A stretch of DNA of 64,000 bases from Welwitschia mirabilis (GCA_051453625.1 JBOZIK010000001.1:281993392-282057391), one strand, 5' to 3'; counted from the first letter of the stretch, positions 10,003 to 22,670 are shown. Program-made: numbers and translations. The notes: a model not told the origin generated them from the sequence alone.

Positions 10003-12639
10003 GGAAAAAACATAACTACATAAAATTAAAATAAAATGCTAAATCAAATAAAAAGCAACTATTATTAAGATTCTAAATTCTATTCAACACTTTATTAAAT
10101 AGAAAGAAAAAGAAACATTTATTTCTTAAGGCTATGATCCTAAGGTATTATACTTTCTTGGAAGAATAAGGAATAAACCAAATAGAAATCAATTGATAAA
10201 ACATCAAAGGTATGTAATCATTTTTTATCAAAATTAATTTGAGGTAACAATAATAAAAAGAATAAAAATTTGATTGTAAAAATTTTATAATTTAAGTAAG
10301 ATATGAAGAAGTGATAAATTTCATTTAAAAAAAATCTCTTATTAAAATGATGTAAATCATGAGTATCATCATATAATTCATGCAAGGAACTAATAAAAGA
10401 AGGGATACAAGAAGTTTTTAAAGGATCTTTGTAATGACTAATAAGATGAAGAAGCTTTCTATCATTCAATTGAAGATATGGATTTTCATTAAAGAGGTAA
10501 GGATTTTTATAATTAACATGATGAGATAACATTTAGTCTCCACAAGATTTAGTAGCAATAGAAGAGATAAAAGATTCACATAACTCTTGAAAAAATAATC
10601 TCTTATCAAAATGATGATGTAAATATTTTATAATATAAATTTCATTCAAAGCTTAATATTAAACATGGGAGACATAAATGATGCTATTACAGATCTAAGG
10701 CTTTTGAAGAAACTTCTTAGGATGGTTGATTAAAATAGGTTTAACATACCTAATAAGATCCTTAATATTAAATTGAGAGATTTTAAGAGTAGATTCCTCA
10801 AGGTGATGTGTTTCATTATAGTAAAAGAGAGGGATGTGATTTGAATAATTACTTGAATGTTCAAATTGAAGAGAGAAAGAAATGTTATCACTATTTATAT
10901 CACAAGGTGATGAAAGAGGAGAAGCAGAAGGAGGGATGTCACTTAAGGTTTCACATAGAAGTACAAGTGAAAGAGATGGAGAAACATGTTAGAGTCTTTA
11001 AGTTGATTTATTTCATTAGAAGGTATAAGTATATTATCCATTAAGTTTGGTTAATTTTATATAGGATATTCATTATTCCTCTTCTCCTCATTATTGATTT
11101 CTTCATTACTTGATTGAATTCTTCCTTAACTTTCTTCATTATTATCTTTGATAATATCTTCCTATTCTTCATTGTCCTTATTACTATCATTGACTATATC
11201 TTCCTCTTCTTTATTAAACTCATTATTATTCTATTAAGGATAATGATCGTTTTCTAAGTTGTTGATTCATCAAAAAGATCATTAACAAGATTATAAAAAG
11301 AAAACTGCTCCTTGTATTCACTGTGTAATGGAAGATTTTATAATATTTCTTGAGTTGATTCTTCTTCCTATCTATTGAATAATTCCATTAATTATAAATT
11401 ATAATCCTTATTATTTATTATTAAAATGCTATCATTGACTATTATTTAGAATTATCATCTAAAAAACATATATGGATGACTCCCTTTATTATGTAAATTA
11501 TCCACTGATTTTGGCTTATTACATAAATTCTCCATTAATCTCATATGTTGAACTTATTTTAAAGATTTAACTCCTTCATCCTTATCAAAAAGTAAGTAAA
11601 AACTATGGATATGATATAGCATTTCAGTATCATTATCATCACCTTCTTTCTCATTTTCTCATCATCATATTGCATGTCACCATTTTATAATTTATTAGAT
11701 TCATCAAAAGAAGAAATGTGATAATTATCTTTATCATGATTTAAAGAAACTTTATTTTTTTCATGAATCAATTCTTTATTCATCTTTATTTTTAATACAA
11801 AGTGAATAGGTTATAATCTAGTGTATCATCATCTAATAAATAATCACCTTCATTTGTATTATTGAATAATGAAGTGGAGTCATCATTGTCTTCCTTTTAT
11901 TATCCGTATTTTAATAAGTGGGATATTATAGGTTGAATCATAATTACATTTTCTATGTTAAAGTAAGAATTTTTTCCCTTATTTCTAAGTTTTCTTCAAT
12001 CTTCTCAAGGTGGGAGGTAGTAGGATAGGTTTGAGTTGTAAAAGAATGTTAAGATAGTTGATTCATAATAAATTTTGTTAAAGCATATCAATTAAATTTT
12101 ATAGCTTTTTAATGGTTTCTTCTTGTCTCTTTTTCATTTTATCAATTATTTCTCTTATTGAGTTATTTCTTTTTTCATAGTAGTTAATGGAAGAAAGATC
12201 TTCTTCATAGTAATTTATGGGAGATGGTTGTTCTTCATAATAATCTATGGAATATGATTAGAATTTACTAGATGAGGTGGAATCCCCAAAATGTTGTAAT
12301 TCATCATTGTCATTTTTACATAAAGCTTAAAAAGAAGGAGGATAACAATAAAAACGTTAAAAAGAGGAAGGGGCTAGATTCCTAATCTCAACATTATTGG
12401 GAGTTTCCTACCATTATTTTTTAAATATTTTTCTAAGTGTTATATTTTTGCTTTTCTTAGAATTTCTATTGTTTCTTTTTCCTTTTAACACTTCTTTTAG
12501 TTAGTAGTTCTCCAATAGTCTTTTATCATTATTCATAGAAATTCTTATGTTTCTTCTTTTTTTAGCTAATATTTCTCCAACAATCTTAGTATTATTATTC
12601 TTAGAAGTAGATGAGAAGGATGAATAAGAAGAATACTCA
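10003..12639 (-). pseudogene. Degenerate acidic/Asn-rich frame replacing pol (E1)
   Basis: Between the gag N-terminus and the integrase tail, where E2 holds gag-PR-RT-RH-INT, E1 has about 2.6 kb with no polymerase motif. Antisense translation is rich in Glu, Asp, Asn, Lys and Ser, for example E-E-E-D-I-V-N-D-S near 11200 and K-M-K-K-R-Q-E-E-T-I-K-K-L near 12120. The latter has a coiled-coil look. It contains a 30-bp tandem repeat at 12174-12263 and a short direct repeat (10336-10360 and 10600-10624). Stops and frameshifts are many. I do not recognise a protein family. It may be a diverged gag extension or a captured or novel frame of a non-autonomous element. Confidence 0.5.
12174..12263 (-). 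repeat. 30-bp tandem repeat, three units, encodes a 10-aa repeat
   Basis: TTCATAGTA-type units start at 12174, 12204 and 12234, an exact 30-bp period. Antisense, each unit reads like [ED]-x-S-x-I-N-Y-Y-E-[EK]. The period is a multiple of three and the frame is kept across units, so the array probably arose while the frame was coding. Confidence 0.85.
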
Positions 12640-12758
12640 ATTTTAAGTTCTACATCATCATTAGGAGCTAATTTAAAATAATTTTGTTTGTTATGTCTTC
12701 TTCTAGAAACTATCTTTCTAATTGTAACATTTGCATATGAATTAAAGGGTTATATCAT
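12640..12758 (-). pseudogene. Gag N-terminus (E1)
   Basis: An antisense ATG at 12758 is followed by N-V-T-I-R-K-I-V, then N-Y-F-K-L, then N-D-D-V-E-L-K. The E2 gag start reads N-V-T-L-R-Y-L-I, N-P-F-D-L and V-D-D-V-E-L-R-K, so the two starts are homologous. Codon 3 is TAA, explained by CAA to TAA. Downstream the E1 frame turns serine-rich and departs from E2. Confidence 0.65.
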
Positions 12759-13466
12759 GTTTGTATTAAGCAATGCTACTTATTAATAAACATGGGAATA
12801 AAATGATTTTACTTATATTTTATTATTTTAATAACTTTTAAAAAATTTTGATCTTGAAATAACAAAAACCAAAAAAATTCTTCAAATCTTGAAAAGGATG
12901 TACCTGGGATATGTATACCTAAATTATATTTATCATTGAGCAAGCCCTTTCTTTTTCTTTTTCTTTTTTTTGGTACTAAGCCTTACCCCCTCTTATTTTT
13001 AGCTCTTAATTAGATTTTATCACATCCTTAAATTCTCAGCAAAATATCTATTCAAACATCATCTTTATCNNNATCCAAATGATATCTAGGATAACTAGAA
13101 AATAGAAAGCAAAAACAGAGAAAAAAGATTCACCAAAAATAGGATAGAAACATACTATCAGTCATCTTTCTGTGTCATATAGATAATAAAGGAGATGATA
13201 TCAACTTATTCATGTAGCAAAAAATAAAAACAAAATTATGAAAAAAGTAAAAAAAAAAAATTCTAACCCTAGGCCATGGTCTACTTGTATCATCTGGATG
13301 ATAGATAGGATGACAAAGTGTTAAAAGCAGAATGGAAATAGAAAACTATGCAAAGAAAAACTATGATATATATAGTAAAAATATAATGCTACTACTAATA
13401 AATAATCTAAATCAAAATCTACACTACTTATTTGGATAATGATAATCCTCAAACTCCTTGCATCCT
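12759..13466 (-). other. E1 5' untranslated leader
   Basis: This is the leader between the gag start and the PBS. It carries a long pyrimidine tract (about 12947-12972), three Ns at 13070-13072, and two ATCATC dyads (13155-13202 and 13288-13316). These match in position the two dyads of the E2 leader. No coding motif is seen. Confidence 0.65.
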
Positions 13467-13484
13467 TCCTTGGGAATGATAGCA
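13467..13484 (-). promoter_or_regulatory. E1 primer binding site (complement), tRNA-Asp type
   Basis: The plus strand reads TCCTTGGGAATGATAGCA. Compared with TCCCCGGCAACGGCGCCA, the complement of the Athila/Calypso PBS as I recall it, 10 of 18 positions agree and six of the eight differences are transitions. It ends three bases before the LTR start at 13488, the expected place. Confidence 0.65.
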
Positions 13485-13487
13485 AGA

Positions 13488-14704
13488 TGTTTTGATGTGT
13501 ATTTATGTAATCATTTACATTTTTAGTCAAATCTTGTCAATGAAAATTATTTGCATAACATCCACACTAGCATAGATAAGATTTAACATAAATGTTATAA
13601 TCTATCAAGGGCACCATATTTGAAGTTAGAGAATTGATTTTAGTTAAGTATTTTTGCTATTTTTTGTTTACATTTATGAAAACAAAGAAATAATACAGAT
13701 AAATAAACTAATGCAATGCAAATAAAATCTACTTTAAATTTAATATCTATCTGACTACCAAATCTTCTTGTCACAAAGATCAACCCTATATAACCTAGAT
13801 CAATTAAGGAAATTATTACTAATCCTAGCCAAGCTAAGCTATTAAGTAAATTGAATAAAATATGAAAAACATGCAATGACTAATTTATGAAATATAAAAT
13901 GCAATATAACACAAATCTTAGACTAATGATTTTAACCTTAACAAAGGTTTTCCTCATAACCTAGATCAATTATGAAGCTATCACAAAATTATAACCAATA
14001 TAAATCATAAGAAAGATGTGCATGAATAAAACTAAAAGAATATTTTCATTATTGTGGAATTAGCACCCTATCATAAAGCAGTAGTACTTTAATAAAGGAG
14101 ACATAGCCTAACACCAAGGAAGATCTCTCTCTACAATAATGGATGGACCTCCTATTCTTCAATCTCCTATCATGATAATTTTAGGTACCAAAGAAGATAA
14201 ATTAGAGTTGAGGGAAAGAAAGATATTTATTACAATAAAACATCTCAAAAATAGAAAATATAACAATCACAATAGAAATCCTAATGATGAATAAAAAACA
14301 TATGACATAGTGCACAAGTTAGATGATGTTTAATGCATTAACTAAAAATAGTGGTCATTTTGACTATCGTTAAGATGATGATAGAGTGATGCCACATCAA
14401 TAAAGTTACCACACTAACAAAACACATAATATTTTCCTAATGGTTATCTAGATGATGGAGGGAATGATAGATTGTTTTAAGCTCTTTGATCAGGTGAAAT
14501 TAACTTTGTAGTTTATTAATTCATTCTTAGAACATAAAGTATTAGAATTAATCAAAAATACCTTTAAGTATATTGGTAATTACATGTTTCTATCATTTTC
14601 TTCTTGACTCTTAATAATCATTGTTTTACATTTAAACATTTATAAATATATTAAAAAACTACTCAAAATACACCATCAAAAACATGCAATTTGGCATTAC
14701 AATA
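13488..14704 (-). repeat. E1 5' LTR
   Basis: This is the partner of 6026-7278, beginning TGTTTTGATG and ending CAATA, where C-to-T has changed the final CA. Dyads lie at about 14362-14396 and 14443-14470, matching the other LTR. The box AATAAAGG...ACACCAAGG is at about 14084-14122. The two LTRs differ by many substitutions and small indels, so the insertion is old. Confidence 0.88.
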
Positions 14705-14709
14705 GTGTA
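14705..14709. repeat. Target site duplication of E1, right copy
   Basis: GTGTA directly follows the second LTR; the left copy is GTATA at 6021-6025. Confidence 0.7.
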
Positions 14710-16329
14710 TTTTCATTTTTAATCTATTTTTCCAAAGAGAAAAATATTTTTCCAAACTCACATCCAAATCTATTATGTGTATACCAAATTAGATGTATTA
14801 ACTCTCTCATGATTGAAATTGGTTATCATACATGAGTTATGGGTATATTTCATGTAGCATATCTAACCTAGAGTATATCTTAGGTGTGATGGTATGAAAC
14901 ATGTTCACCTCTAATGTAATTGAAAATACAAATAATATCTATATCTCCATATGCTATTAAGTTATTTTCCATGCTCCATGATAATAACATAGGTTCTAAG
15001 TTTTTAGAGATATTACAACTAGTGCATCTCATGTTACTTTTCATGAGTAATACTTAGAAGAGCCATATTTCATATTCATAATAGATCATGATGTCTTGTA
15101 ATGCATTACTTTATATATTGTTTCCATAAAATTGGAGGTTTTTTTAATAAAGCATCTCATTCACATAGCATGGATGTGTAACATGGATGTCTTCATTACA
15201 TAGAATGTTTGTCTTCTTTGTATGATACCTTTTTCATTTTTTTGTATTTGTTTAAATTATTCTCTCTCTCTCTCCCTCTCTCCTCTGCCCCCACCCTTTT
15301 TTTTAAAGTAGGTTACCCTGCATATGAAGATCTTTTTATATGTAGATATGTATTTTCCATAGTATAAACAAATAATCTAGTTCTATATATGTGGTCCTCC
15401 TCATAAAAATAAATAATTACTATGCAGGTATTTTATAACTATTGTCTTTATGTTTTTGATATTAAAATATCTTAAGACTTTATTTTTTTCAATTTTATTC
15501 TTCATACAATATAAAGGTCTTTAGCCATATTTTAAGCATAAAATTTCATACTTATAAGGATTATTTTAGATATATTTAAGATCATAATCACTTAAAAATC
15601 TATATATAATATCATGTATCATATAAAAGATAAAAGTTAAAATATTTACTTAGGAATTATTTCATTAAATTAATCCTTAATTAAACAAGTATTAATATGG
15701 ATCTAATAAGTGATCCATGTACTTATCACAAATATAGGTTTTAATCAATAAGTATCTCTATAACTTAACATTGTTAAAATTTCATCTTTCAAGTGATACT
15801 AATTTTAAGTTTATTTACTTTATTATTTTCTTTCTTTATTTTTCCCTCTAGTTACCTACAGTTATGGGTTAAGAAAGGAGGATTAAAGTCATGAACTAGA
15901 AAAAGAGATTTGTGGCCATTGATTTTAAAGAATAGATAGTATTAAGGCTAAGAATATTAACAAATGATAAGTAATGATTTTTAGCAGTTAAAAAGGTTTA
16001 ATTCAATTAGATACAAATTTACTAGAACATTTATAACTTCTTAAATCATGTAATAAGTCTAAACCATTATGTTTAAAGGGTTTCTTAAGAATGTCCTTAT
16101 TATTATATGCTTATTTTATGATCCACATAGTAAATTTTTAAATATCTCATAGGTATGATCTTTCTAAAGGAAAATACTAATTATCTACAAGGTTTATGAT
16201 TGATCTTGATTAAATCTATGTCTTTTAAACTATCTATGGGATTATTTATTGGTTTATTAAAGAATTATGACTTTATATTCATATTACCAAATTACATTTT
16301 TCACTACTCCATTTATATATTTTATTAGA
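14710..16329. other. Unassigned; contains CT/C-rich microsatellite
   Basis: No coding motif is recognised. By the target duplication this stretch was once joined to 6020. It may hold the 3' part and 3' LTR of G4. A purine-rich run on the minus strand at about 15815-15850 could be a polypurine tract, but no LTR partner was found to prove it. Confidence 0.45.
15260..15304. repeat. CT-rich microsatellite with C and T runs
   Basis: A run of CT units is followed by CTCTGCCCCCACCC and a T run. It is a simple pyrimidine repeat, notable for uninterrupted C in a C-poor region. Confidence 0.9.
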
Positions 16330-16690
16330 ACATTATAAGTGGCTCGTAATTAACTTCATAAAATAATAGAAAATTCTTTTAAGTGTTATTCCATCTTTAT
16401 AACTATAAAGTCCATTATGTAGTAAAATGCATTTACTTATACCAATAAGAATTCTACTATTCTTATGAATATCTTAGTTGATTAAGTATAAAATTACGTA
16501 TTATTTTTTTCTATAGTCCTTTTAAATCTAAGTTATCTACATAGTGAATAGAAAATTAGGTTTACATTGGCCTCTAATTATAGCATATCTTTGTCTATCT
16601 TCTAGTTTTCTATTATACATGAATTTGTCAAAGTTCCAAGATTTTTAAATTTTAGTGGAAGTTTATTTTGAACTATAGAACTTACTTGTT
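16330..16690 (-). pseudogene. Ty3/gypsy protease, Athila/Tat-like (G4)
   Basis: Antisense translation reads V-Q-N-K-L-P-L-K-F-K-N-L-G-T, then S-C-I-I-E-N, then L-x-L-E-A-N-V-N-L-I-F-Y-S-L-C. The family pattern is [LV]-Q-x-K-L-P-P-K-x-K-D-P-G-[ST]-F, then C-x-I-G, then L-[CD]-D-L-G-A-[SN]-[VI]-N-[LV]-[ML]-P. The catalytic Asp is a stop and Gly is Glu, both fitting single changes. The enzyme would cut the Gag-Pol polyprotein. It lies about 800 bp downstream of the gag zinc knuckle, the normal order. RT and integrase were not found below it. Confidence 0.78.
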
Positions 16691-16799
16691 AAAATAAGTA
16701 GTATTTCATATTAACATTTATTTTATTTTTACAATGCATATATCCTTATATAAATTAGCATAATATGGGAATTTATTAATGGCATTCAAAAGAAAATTT

Positions 16800-18190
16800 T
16801 TGTGGTTACTTTCTTAAAGATCTTTTTATATTTTCTACTAGGTTCTTTCTCTCTTAATGATGTAATCCATTTGGGAAATAAAGGTTTTTGTAATTCTTCA
16901 TATCTAAATTTCTCCAAGACATTCTACCTATCTTTTTCAATTTTTAATGGCTATAGAATAATCTTCTCTAGGCGTTTGGACATGCTCATTTATTTAATTA
17001 CCACTTAGCTTTAAATCTATTAATCTCTCATGATTGCTAAGTAGTATTTTCACCTCTTGGATTAGAAATAGATCAAGTAGGGATCTTATCCTTTTCTCTC
17101 TTATTTAGAATAGTTAGTGTGTGAATTACAATTTAAGAAAATTGGTTCATTTACTGGTTTAAATATTAAAGAGCCTTAAATCCTTAATTATGAATATCAT
17201 CTTATTTGTTATTAGTAGATAATTAAGAATCCATGAATTATTTTAGAATTTCACCTACTAAATTACTATAAGATTGATTAGATGATTATGAATTGGATGC
17301 TTCATTCTCTTAGATTTTTTATGAAAATCCATGGTAGTTTATCCAATTTAAATTATAATGATATTTAAAAGGAAATTATAGTTTTTGTGTTCTTTATTAT
17401 TACTATTATAATCAAAAGAGACTTATAGCTTATATAATATTTACCTACTTAGTAACTATCTCTTGGAGAGTGCAATAAAAAAACCCTCATAAGTTTCATG
17501 ATCTTTAGAAGAACATATACCACATATAGCTCCACCATTAGTTTTTTTACAGTTTAATGTCATAAGGTAATCTAATCTTTTAGTGATGTAACCTAGATTC
17601 TTAAGTAATACTATTTTTTCATCTAATTGATATAACCCTTATGTAAATTCACTATAGTTTTTCTAGTGAGATTTTCATGCTTTACATGTTTCTTTATTTG
17701 TGAAAATTTGCAACTTTGTATTTTTTAGTGTCTCTTTTTGTACACTTAATTCTTTATAGAAAAACCTTAATAATCTTTACACCTCATAACTATATTATGG
17801 ATATTTTTAATTGGTTTTAAAGTTCTTAAATATCTTACAGAAATGTTTGTTATCTTGTTAATTAAAGTTCATGATTTTTCTTATAATTGCATTGATTTTC
17901 TATGCTAGAAGATATTTTTTTAAGAATATAGACATGAAATCTCTTCATGAATATAACAGAAGGGTTTAGATTGTATAGCCAAAATTTTTGTTTTTCTTTT
18001 AAATATAAGGAAAGAAATTTTATTGTAACTACTTCATCTTAATTTATTTTACTTAAAATTAAACCTTTAAATTCTTTTAAGTATTTATGAGAATCTTCAA
18101 AATCTAAGTCATAGAATTTAAGCAATAAATTAATGACATATTGTCATATTTTAATTATGGTTATGTAAGGGGACAAAATCCTATAGGATG
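16800..18190 (-). pseudogene. Ty3/gypsy gag (G4)
   Basis: Antisense from about 18110 down: D-S-H-K-Y-L-K-E-F-K, then I-K-F-L-S-L-Y-L-K-E-K, then W-L-Y-N-L-N-P-S. The retrotransposon gag pattern is D-P-x-x-H-L-x-x-F, then [LF]-x-x-F-P-x-S-L-x-x-x-A-x-x-W-L-x-x-L-P. At about 17480-17560 a knuckle reads C-G-I-C-S-S-K-D-H-E-T-Y-E, matching C-x2-C-x4-H-x4-C with the last Cys now Tyr (G-to-A). The linker to protease is low-complexity. No LTR or PBS was found for this element, so its extent is unknown. Confidence 0.75.
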
Positions 18191-18386
18191 GTGTAGCTAA
18201 ATGCTTAGTTTATCATAATGATTTAAAATTCTTCCTTGCTAAATCTTTGATATACATTATCTCTATATATATTGTACATGATTAGCTTTACTAATATAAT
18301 GTCAACGAGATTTTTAGTTGAGGTTTTAATAGTTTTAAATAAAAATTCTAAACATTATTGATCAAAATAGATGTGAGATTTATTTT

Positions 18387-18432
18387 AAGTGATTAATATT
18401 CTATTTTTTAAGTGATTAATATTCTTTTTTCC
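18387..18432. repeat. 23-bp tandem duplication
   Basis: AAGTGATTAATATTCT with flanking T run appears twice with a 23-bp period and almost no divergence, so it is younger than its surroundings. Confidence 0.8.
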
Positions 18433-19329
18433 CTCACTTTCCTTATAAATTTTGTAAGTAGTAGATCCAATTCAATGATGCATGAGCAATTAATTTTTAA
18501 AAGAAAATACTATAATAGATTTCAAATGCAAGAAAATGAAAATTATCAAAATACATAATTTTCAAATTGAATGATAAACATATTTGAAAACATTACATTA
18601 GTACTAAATTATAATGATGTTAGTTAGATTGCAAGTTTTACATTATGAAACATACATAAAAAATAATATAGAAAGCTATGCTATTTGGCATAAGACATAT
18701 AATATAAAAGTTTTATAATTCTAAAATTTATATATCATAAAGTAAGTCTACTTGTCAATCATAAAACATATAGAAAGGTTTTATGAATTTCATAAATAAA
18801 ATGAAACCTATTCTATTATAACTAGAAATGCAAAAACAAGGAAAAATAACACTTAGAGAGATTTGTCATTCCACATATTAAACTAAAGTAAATGTTTATA
18901 GATTCATAATCCACTAATCAAGAAGTAGTTAGTTCCTATAAAATATCTATCAATAATATTTTTCCATAATTGTAATAAAAGTAGATCAAGATTTAAAAAT
19001 CATAAAGAAAAGTGGTTCTTCATAAGCCAAGAAACATCAATTACAATCCTTAGTAATAAAGTTAAAAAACTTACTATTATTTTAACTTATATAATATATT
19101 TTAATATATGGAATATGTGCCCTAAATATCAACATATAGATAATAGGTTTTAATAAGAAACTATGGAATTCTACTATAGTATTAAATAATCCTAATTATC
19201 ATTCTTTCATAAGGAATACAAGTGTACTTTAAATGTCATAAGAGCTAATAAACGTTCCTTTTAGGTAGGTTTTAGAATAATAAGGGCTGAAAAAGTAATT
19301 AAAAAAAGAATTTACTTTACTAGATATCT

Positions 19330-19440
19330 CATTTTGGGAATTAAGAAAAACAGCTTTTGAGGTAATATATTATATAAACCCTTCATTATTGAGAATGTAA
19401 TGAGAGTACATGTAATTGAAATGGTGTCTTAAAATGAGAT
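19330..19440 (+). promoter_or_regulatory. Possible LTR core promoter, forward
   Basis: TATATAAACC at 19371-19380 is followed by a stretch resembling plant copia LTR R/U5 sequence. A weak match to the initiator-Met PBS (TGGTGTCTTAAA at about 19423) comes next. No partner LTR was found, so this is tentative. Confidence 0.25.
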
Positions 19441-21599
19441 ATATAAAAATAATAAGATAGTATAAAAGATATCATAAAAACCATTGAAGAAATAAATATA
19501 ATAATAATAATGTGTAATGACATTTAGAAAATAGTACTGGATAATTAATAATATCAATCAAATTAGTGATAGAAAAGTAAATTTAATTCAATCATAAGTC
19601 AATGTGCATTTATTAATGATGCAGTAATTGTGGAGAATATCAAATTACAAATTAAAATCTAAGGCAAGATATTAAAATGTCATAGGAATTGGTCATTTCC
19701 TTATAGATAGAGATGGAGAAATGAGGATTAGATTCTAATGATGAAATAATATTGTAATTCTAAGTTTAAAATGATAGAGATTTAATGGACGATGATGAAA
19801 AACACTTTTATGATGGCAAGCTCCAAGCTTTATGAACTAGTAATTATTCAAAAATAAAGGATGATTAATCCTTGAGGTAGGTTCTACTCTTGTATCTATA
19901 GGGTTAAATATTTTCATTAACTCATTCTTGTTATTAAAATATGGATAGCAACATATATCCTTTGGTAATAGGAAATAGATATGTAGTTCTTAGACTAGTC
20001 TAACATTTAGTTGTAAGTTAATAAATCATCTTAGGATTTGGTAAGATTATCTTATTTGTAGAATCTACTTGGTCTATAATGCTAGTGGCACTATTAATCT
20101 AGATAATTATAATAGTTCCTTCAGCTAGCATAGGCTTAAGAAAGTATATTCAACTTAGAATTACTTATAAATAACATATTAAAGTTAATTATTTTCAAAA
20201 ATGATTTTAATAATTAATAGATAAACATGGTTAGAAATAAATTAATTACAAATAAATTCTTACATCCTTAAAAATATATTAATTTAATAAAATCTATGAG
20301 TGAAATATGTAAAACTTCAAGTGCAAATAGAAACATATAGTAAGGATAAAATTAATTAATCTTAATGATGAAATAATATTAATTTAATTTAATCTAATGT
20401 ATCTTAATGTATTACATAAGTTAAATCAAATGCAAAACCCTAATCCTAACTTTATAAAATTATAATCTGCCTTGAGAATTAAGAATCACTTCATTATATC
20501 TCATTCACAATTATTTCATTCCATAATCTTAATCTACATTTCTTTATATCCATCAATTCCATTATAACTTTCATGACGATGCTTGTTTCATATGAAAATT
20601 TCTTTATTAAGCCTAATGGAATATGTTGTACTTGACTGCTACTTCTTATATTATTTACATTATTTGTTAATGGAATTTTACTTATGAGTGGATTAGATTT
20701 TTAATGGATGACTTGAATAATTGAATAGTTATAAGAGTGATTAGTTCTTACCTCTTCAAGAGTTTTGTAATTTATAGTAATGCATGATAATCAATATACT
20801 TAGAAAAATGTTATTGATATAACTTTTAGGAAAAACTCCTATTTCAAATTAACATTCTATCCATGTGTCTAGATTTTTTCAAAAGTATTTTATTCATATT
20901 TTTTTAAAACTTTATTTCACTGAGAAGTATAGAAAAGCTTTGTTGGTTTTTGAATTTGAAATTATTTATAATAATTTCAGAAACTAATAGAAGTAAAATC
21001 TTATTTATTACCTATTCTTAAATTTTTTATTAGTTTTATTGTAATTTTCTTAATCTAAATTCTAAATCAATTAAAAAATAATAAAAAAATCAAAATTTTT
21101 TCTTTGAAATAGAGATTCATATCATTTTAATAATTATCATCTATAAAGATGATAAAAAATAGTAAGCCTCTTAGTGATAACTAAGGTAACATATTACATA
21201 AAACCTACTCCAAATAGTTAATAATTAATGTATTTTTATGAATTACTATGTTAAAGCTATTTGTTAATATTTTCCAAAGGTGAAATGCTTAGAGAAATAC
21301 TTTTGAAAGATTTCAAGTTTGGATGTAACTTACATTTTAATAAAATTTGTAAACTCATGTGTTCTAACCACTAGCACCATAAGAAAGAAATTTACATACA
21401 TTTTGTTAAGGTTATCTTAACAAGGTTATTTTACATACATACTTACAATTAATAAATATTATTTCTTGAACTTATATCTTTCATCTTAATTGATCATTTT
21501 TTAAAATCTTTAAAAAACCATTATGTTAAAAAAAAGACTTTAGATTATAATATTCTAAATAAATCAAATTCTTATTTAATTTAGTACATATGTAATATT

Positions 21600-22670
21600 T
21601 CTAGTAACATTATTATAACTTTTAATTTTAATCCTTTTCGTTTTAGCTATATAAGAGGAATTATAATTATCATAAATTTTGATTCTAATACTCCCTTTTT
21701 AATTATATTACATAGATCATTATTATCCATGTGTATAATACCTCCAAAATACGATTAATAAAGACTTAATCCTCTATTATATGAACATGTATAATATGAA
21801 CATTTAAAATATAAAATCTAATCATTGTAATATTGAGTATTATAACAAGTAGTACAAAATCCTTAAAAATCATACCTAGTTTTTAACTTGCTAAGTCTTG
21901 CATTTGTTATTAAAGCTCTTATTTTCATCTTGTTTTCATTTTTAATAGTTATTACTTATAGTTCTACTTTTATTTTTGTTTTACTTTATTTTTATCCCCT
22001 TTTGATTTTGATCTTAACTTTGATGATATACTCTTCTTCATTGTTTTTCATCTTATAACTAAAAAGTTCAATTCACCTTATTTAGGATCATACTTTCAAA
22101 AACTTCTTCTTGTAATAATGTTACAACAACTTCATTAAGAGACATATCATCTCTAATATATAATATAGTTTAAGAAGACATTCATAAAATAGAAGTAGTA
22201 TTTTAAGCAAGCGAACTATCATATCTTCATCCTTGAATTTAATTTTTAAATAAAATAATTTCTTAATATAAAAATTTTAAAAAGGTTCATATGTTTATGT
22301 ACATTTATTGTCCTTTACATTGGTAGGGAACAATCCCATGCTTTAAGGTGGACATGATTTGATGAACACTTTATTATATAAATACTTCCCAATCTCAAAC
22401 ATAAGTTTATAAACTTTTTAGATTTATCAAGATAATATATAACCTTATTAGCTAGATATAAGTGAATTTTAGCTAGATTTTAATATTTAACTCATCTCAT
22501 TATTTATTTATCATCATTCTTGGATTTTTATTTTATAGCTCAATGAATTATGTAGTCTTTATAAGTTAAAAGAATATAAAATTTTCATTTTCTATTAACC
22601 AAAACTACCTTTCCATTAAACTTTTTAATGTTAAAATTTCTTATAGTTGTTATGCTATTCATATCTACAC
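21600..22670 (-). pseudogene. Ty1/copia gag with start of protease (C2)
   Basis: Antisense from 22665: M-N-S-I-T-T-I-R-N-F-N-I-K-K-F-N-G-K, the usual copia gag opening (F-x-G-x-N-[FY]-x-x-W). Then in shifting frames come Y-Y-L-D-K-S-K, L-R-L-G-S-I-Y, K-D-E-D-M-I-V-R-L-L, and at about 22083-22153 R-D-D-M-S-L-N-E-V-V-V-T-L-L-Q-E-E. These follow the UBN2-type gag pattern (L-x-x-L-x-x-x-Y ... L-L-x-S-L-P-x-S-[FY] ... [ST]-[LF]-x-[ED]-[VI]-x-x-x-L-L). At about 21660-21765, G-G-I-I-H-M-D-N-N-D-L-C matches the segment after the protease active site (V-x-M-G-[ND]). Several frameshifts are present. Integrase and RT were not recognised beyond it. Confidence 0.75.

Larger units (their letters stand above)
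6026..14704 (-). mobile_element. Athila-related LTR retrotransposon E1, gutted copy
   Basis: Two direct repeats of about 1.25 and 1.22 kb bound an 8.68-kb unit with a 5-bp target duplication. The primer binding site complement beside the right LTR shows that the element is antisense, so the 5' LTR is 13488-14704. Inside, in element order, are a 5' UTR, a gag N-terminus, a long acidic and asparagine-rich degenerate reading frame, then only the last part of integrase and a long 3' UTR. Protease, RT and RNase H are absent. LTR and UTR sequence matches E2 throughout, so E1 and E2 are one family. E1 looks like a non-autonomous or internally replaced relative. Confidence 0.85.
18191..21599. other. 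Unassigned degraded sequence, 3.4 kb
   Basis: No protein motif was recognised on either strand. A recent-looking 23-bp tandem duplication lies at about 18387-18432. An LTR-like promoter segment is at 19330-19440. By its position the INT/RT part of copia C2 could lie in 20000-21500, but I could not read it. Confidence 0.5.

Noticed and set aside
12174-12263. CRISPR-like 30-bp periodic array
   Set aside because: Units are contiguous with no spacers, and the sequence is a plant retroelement frame.
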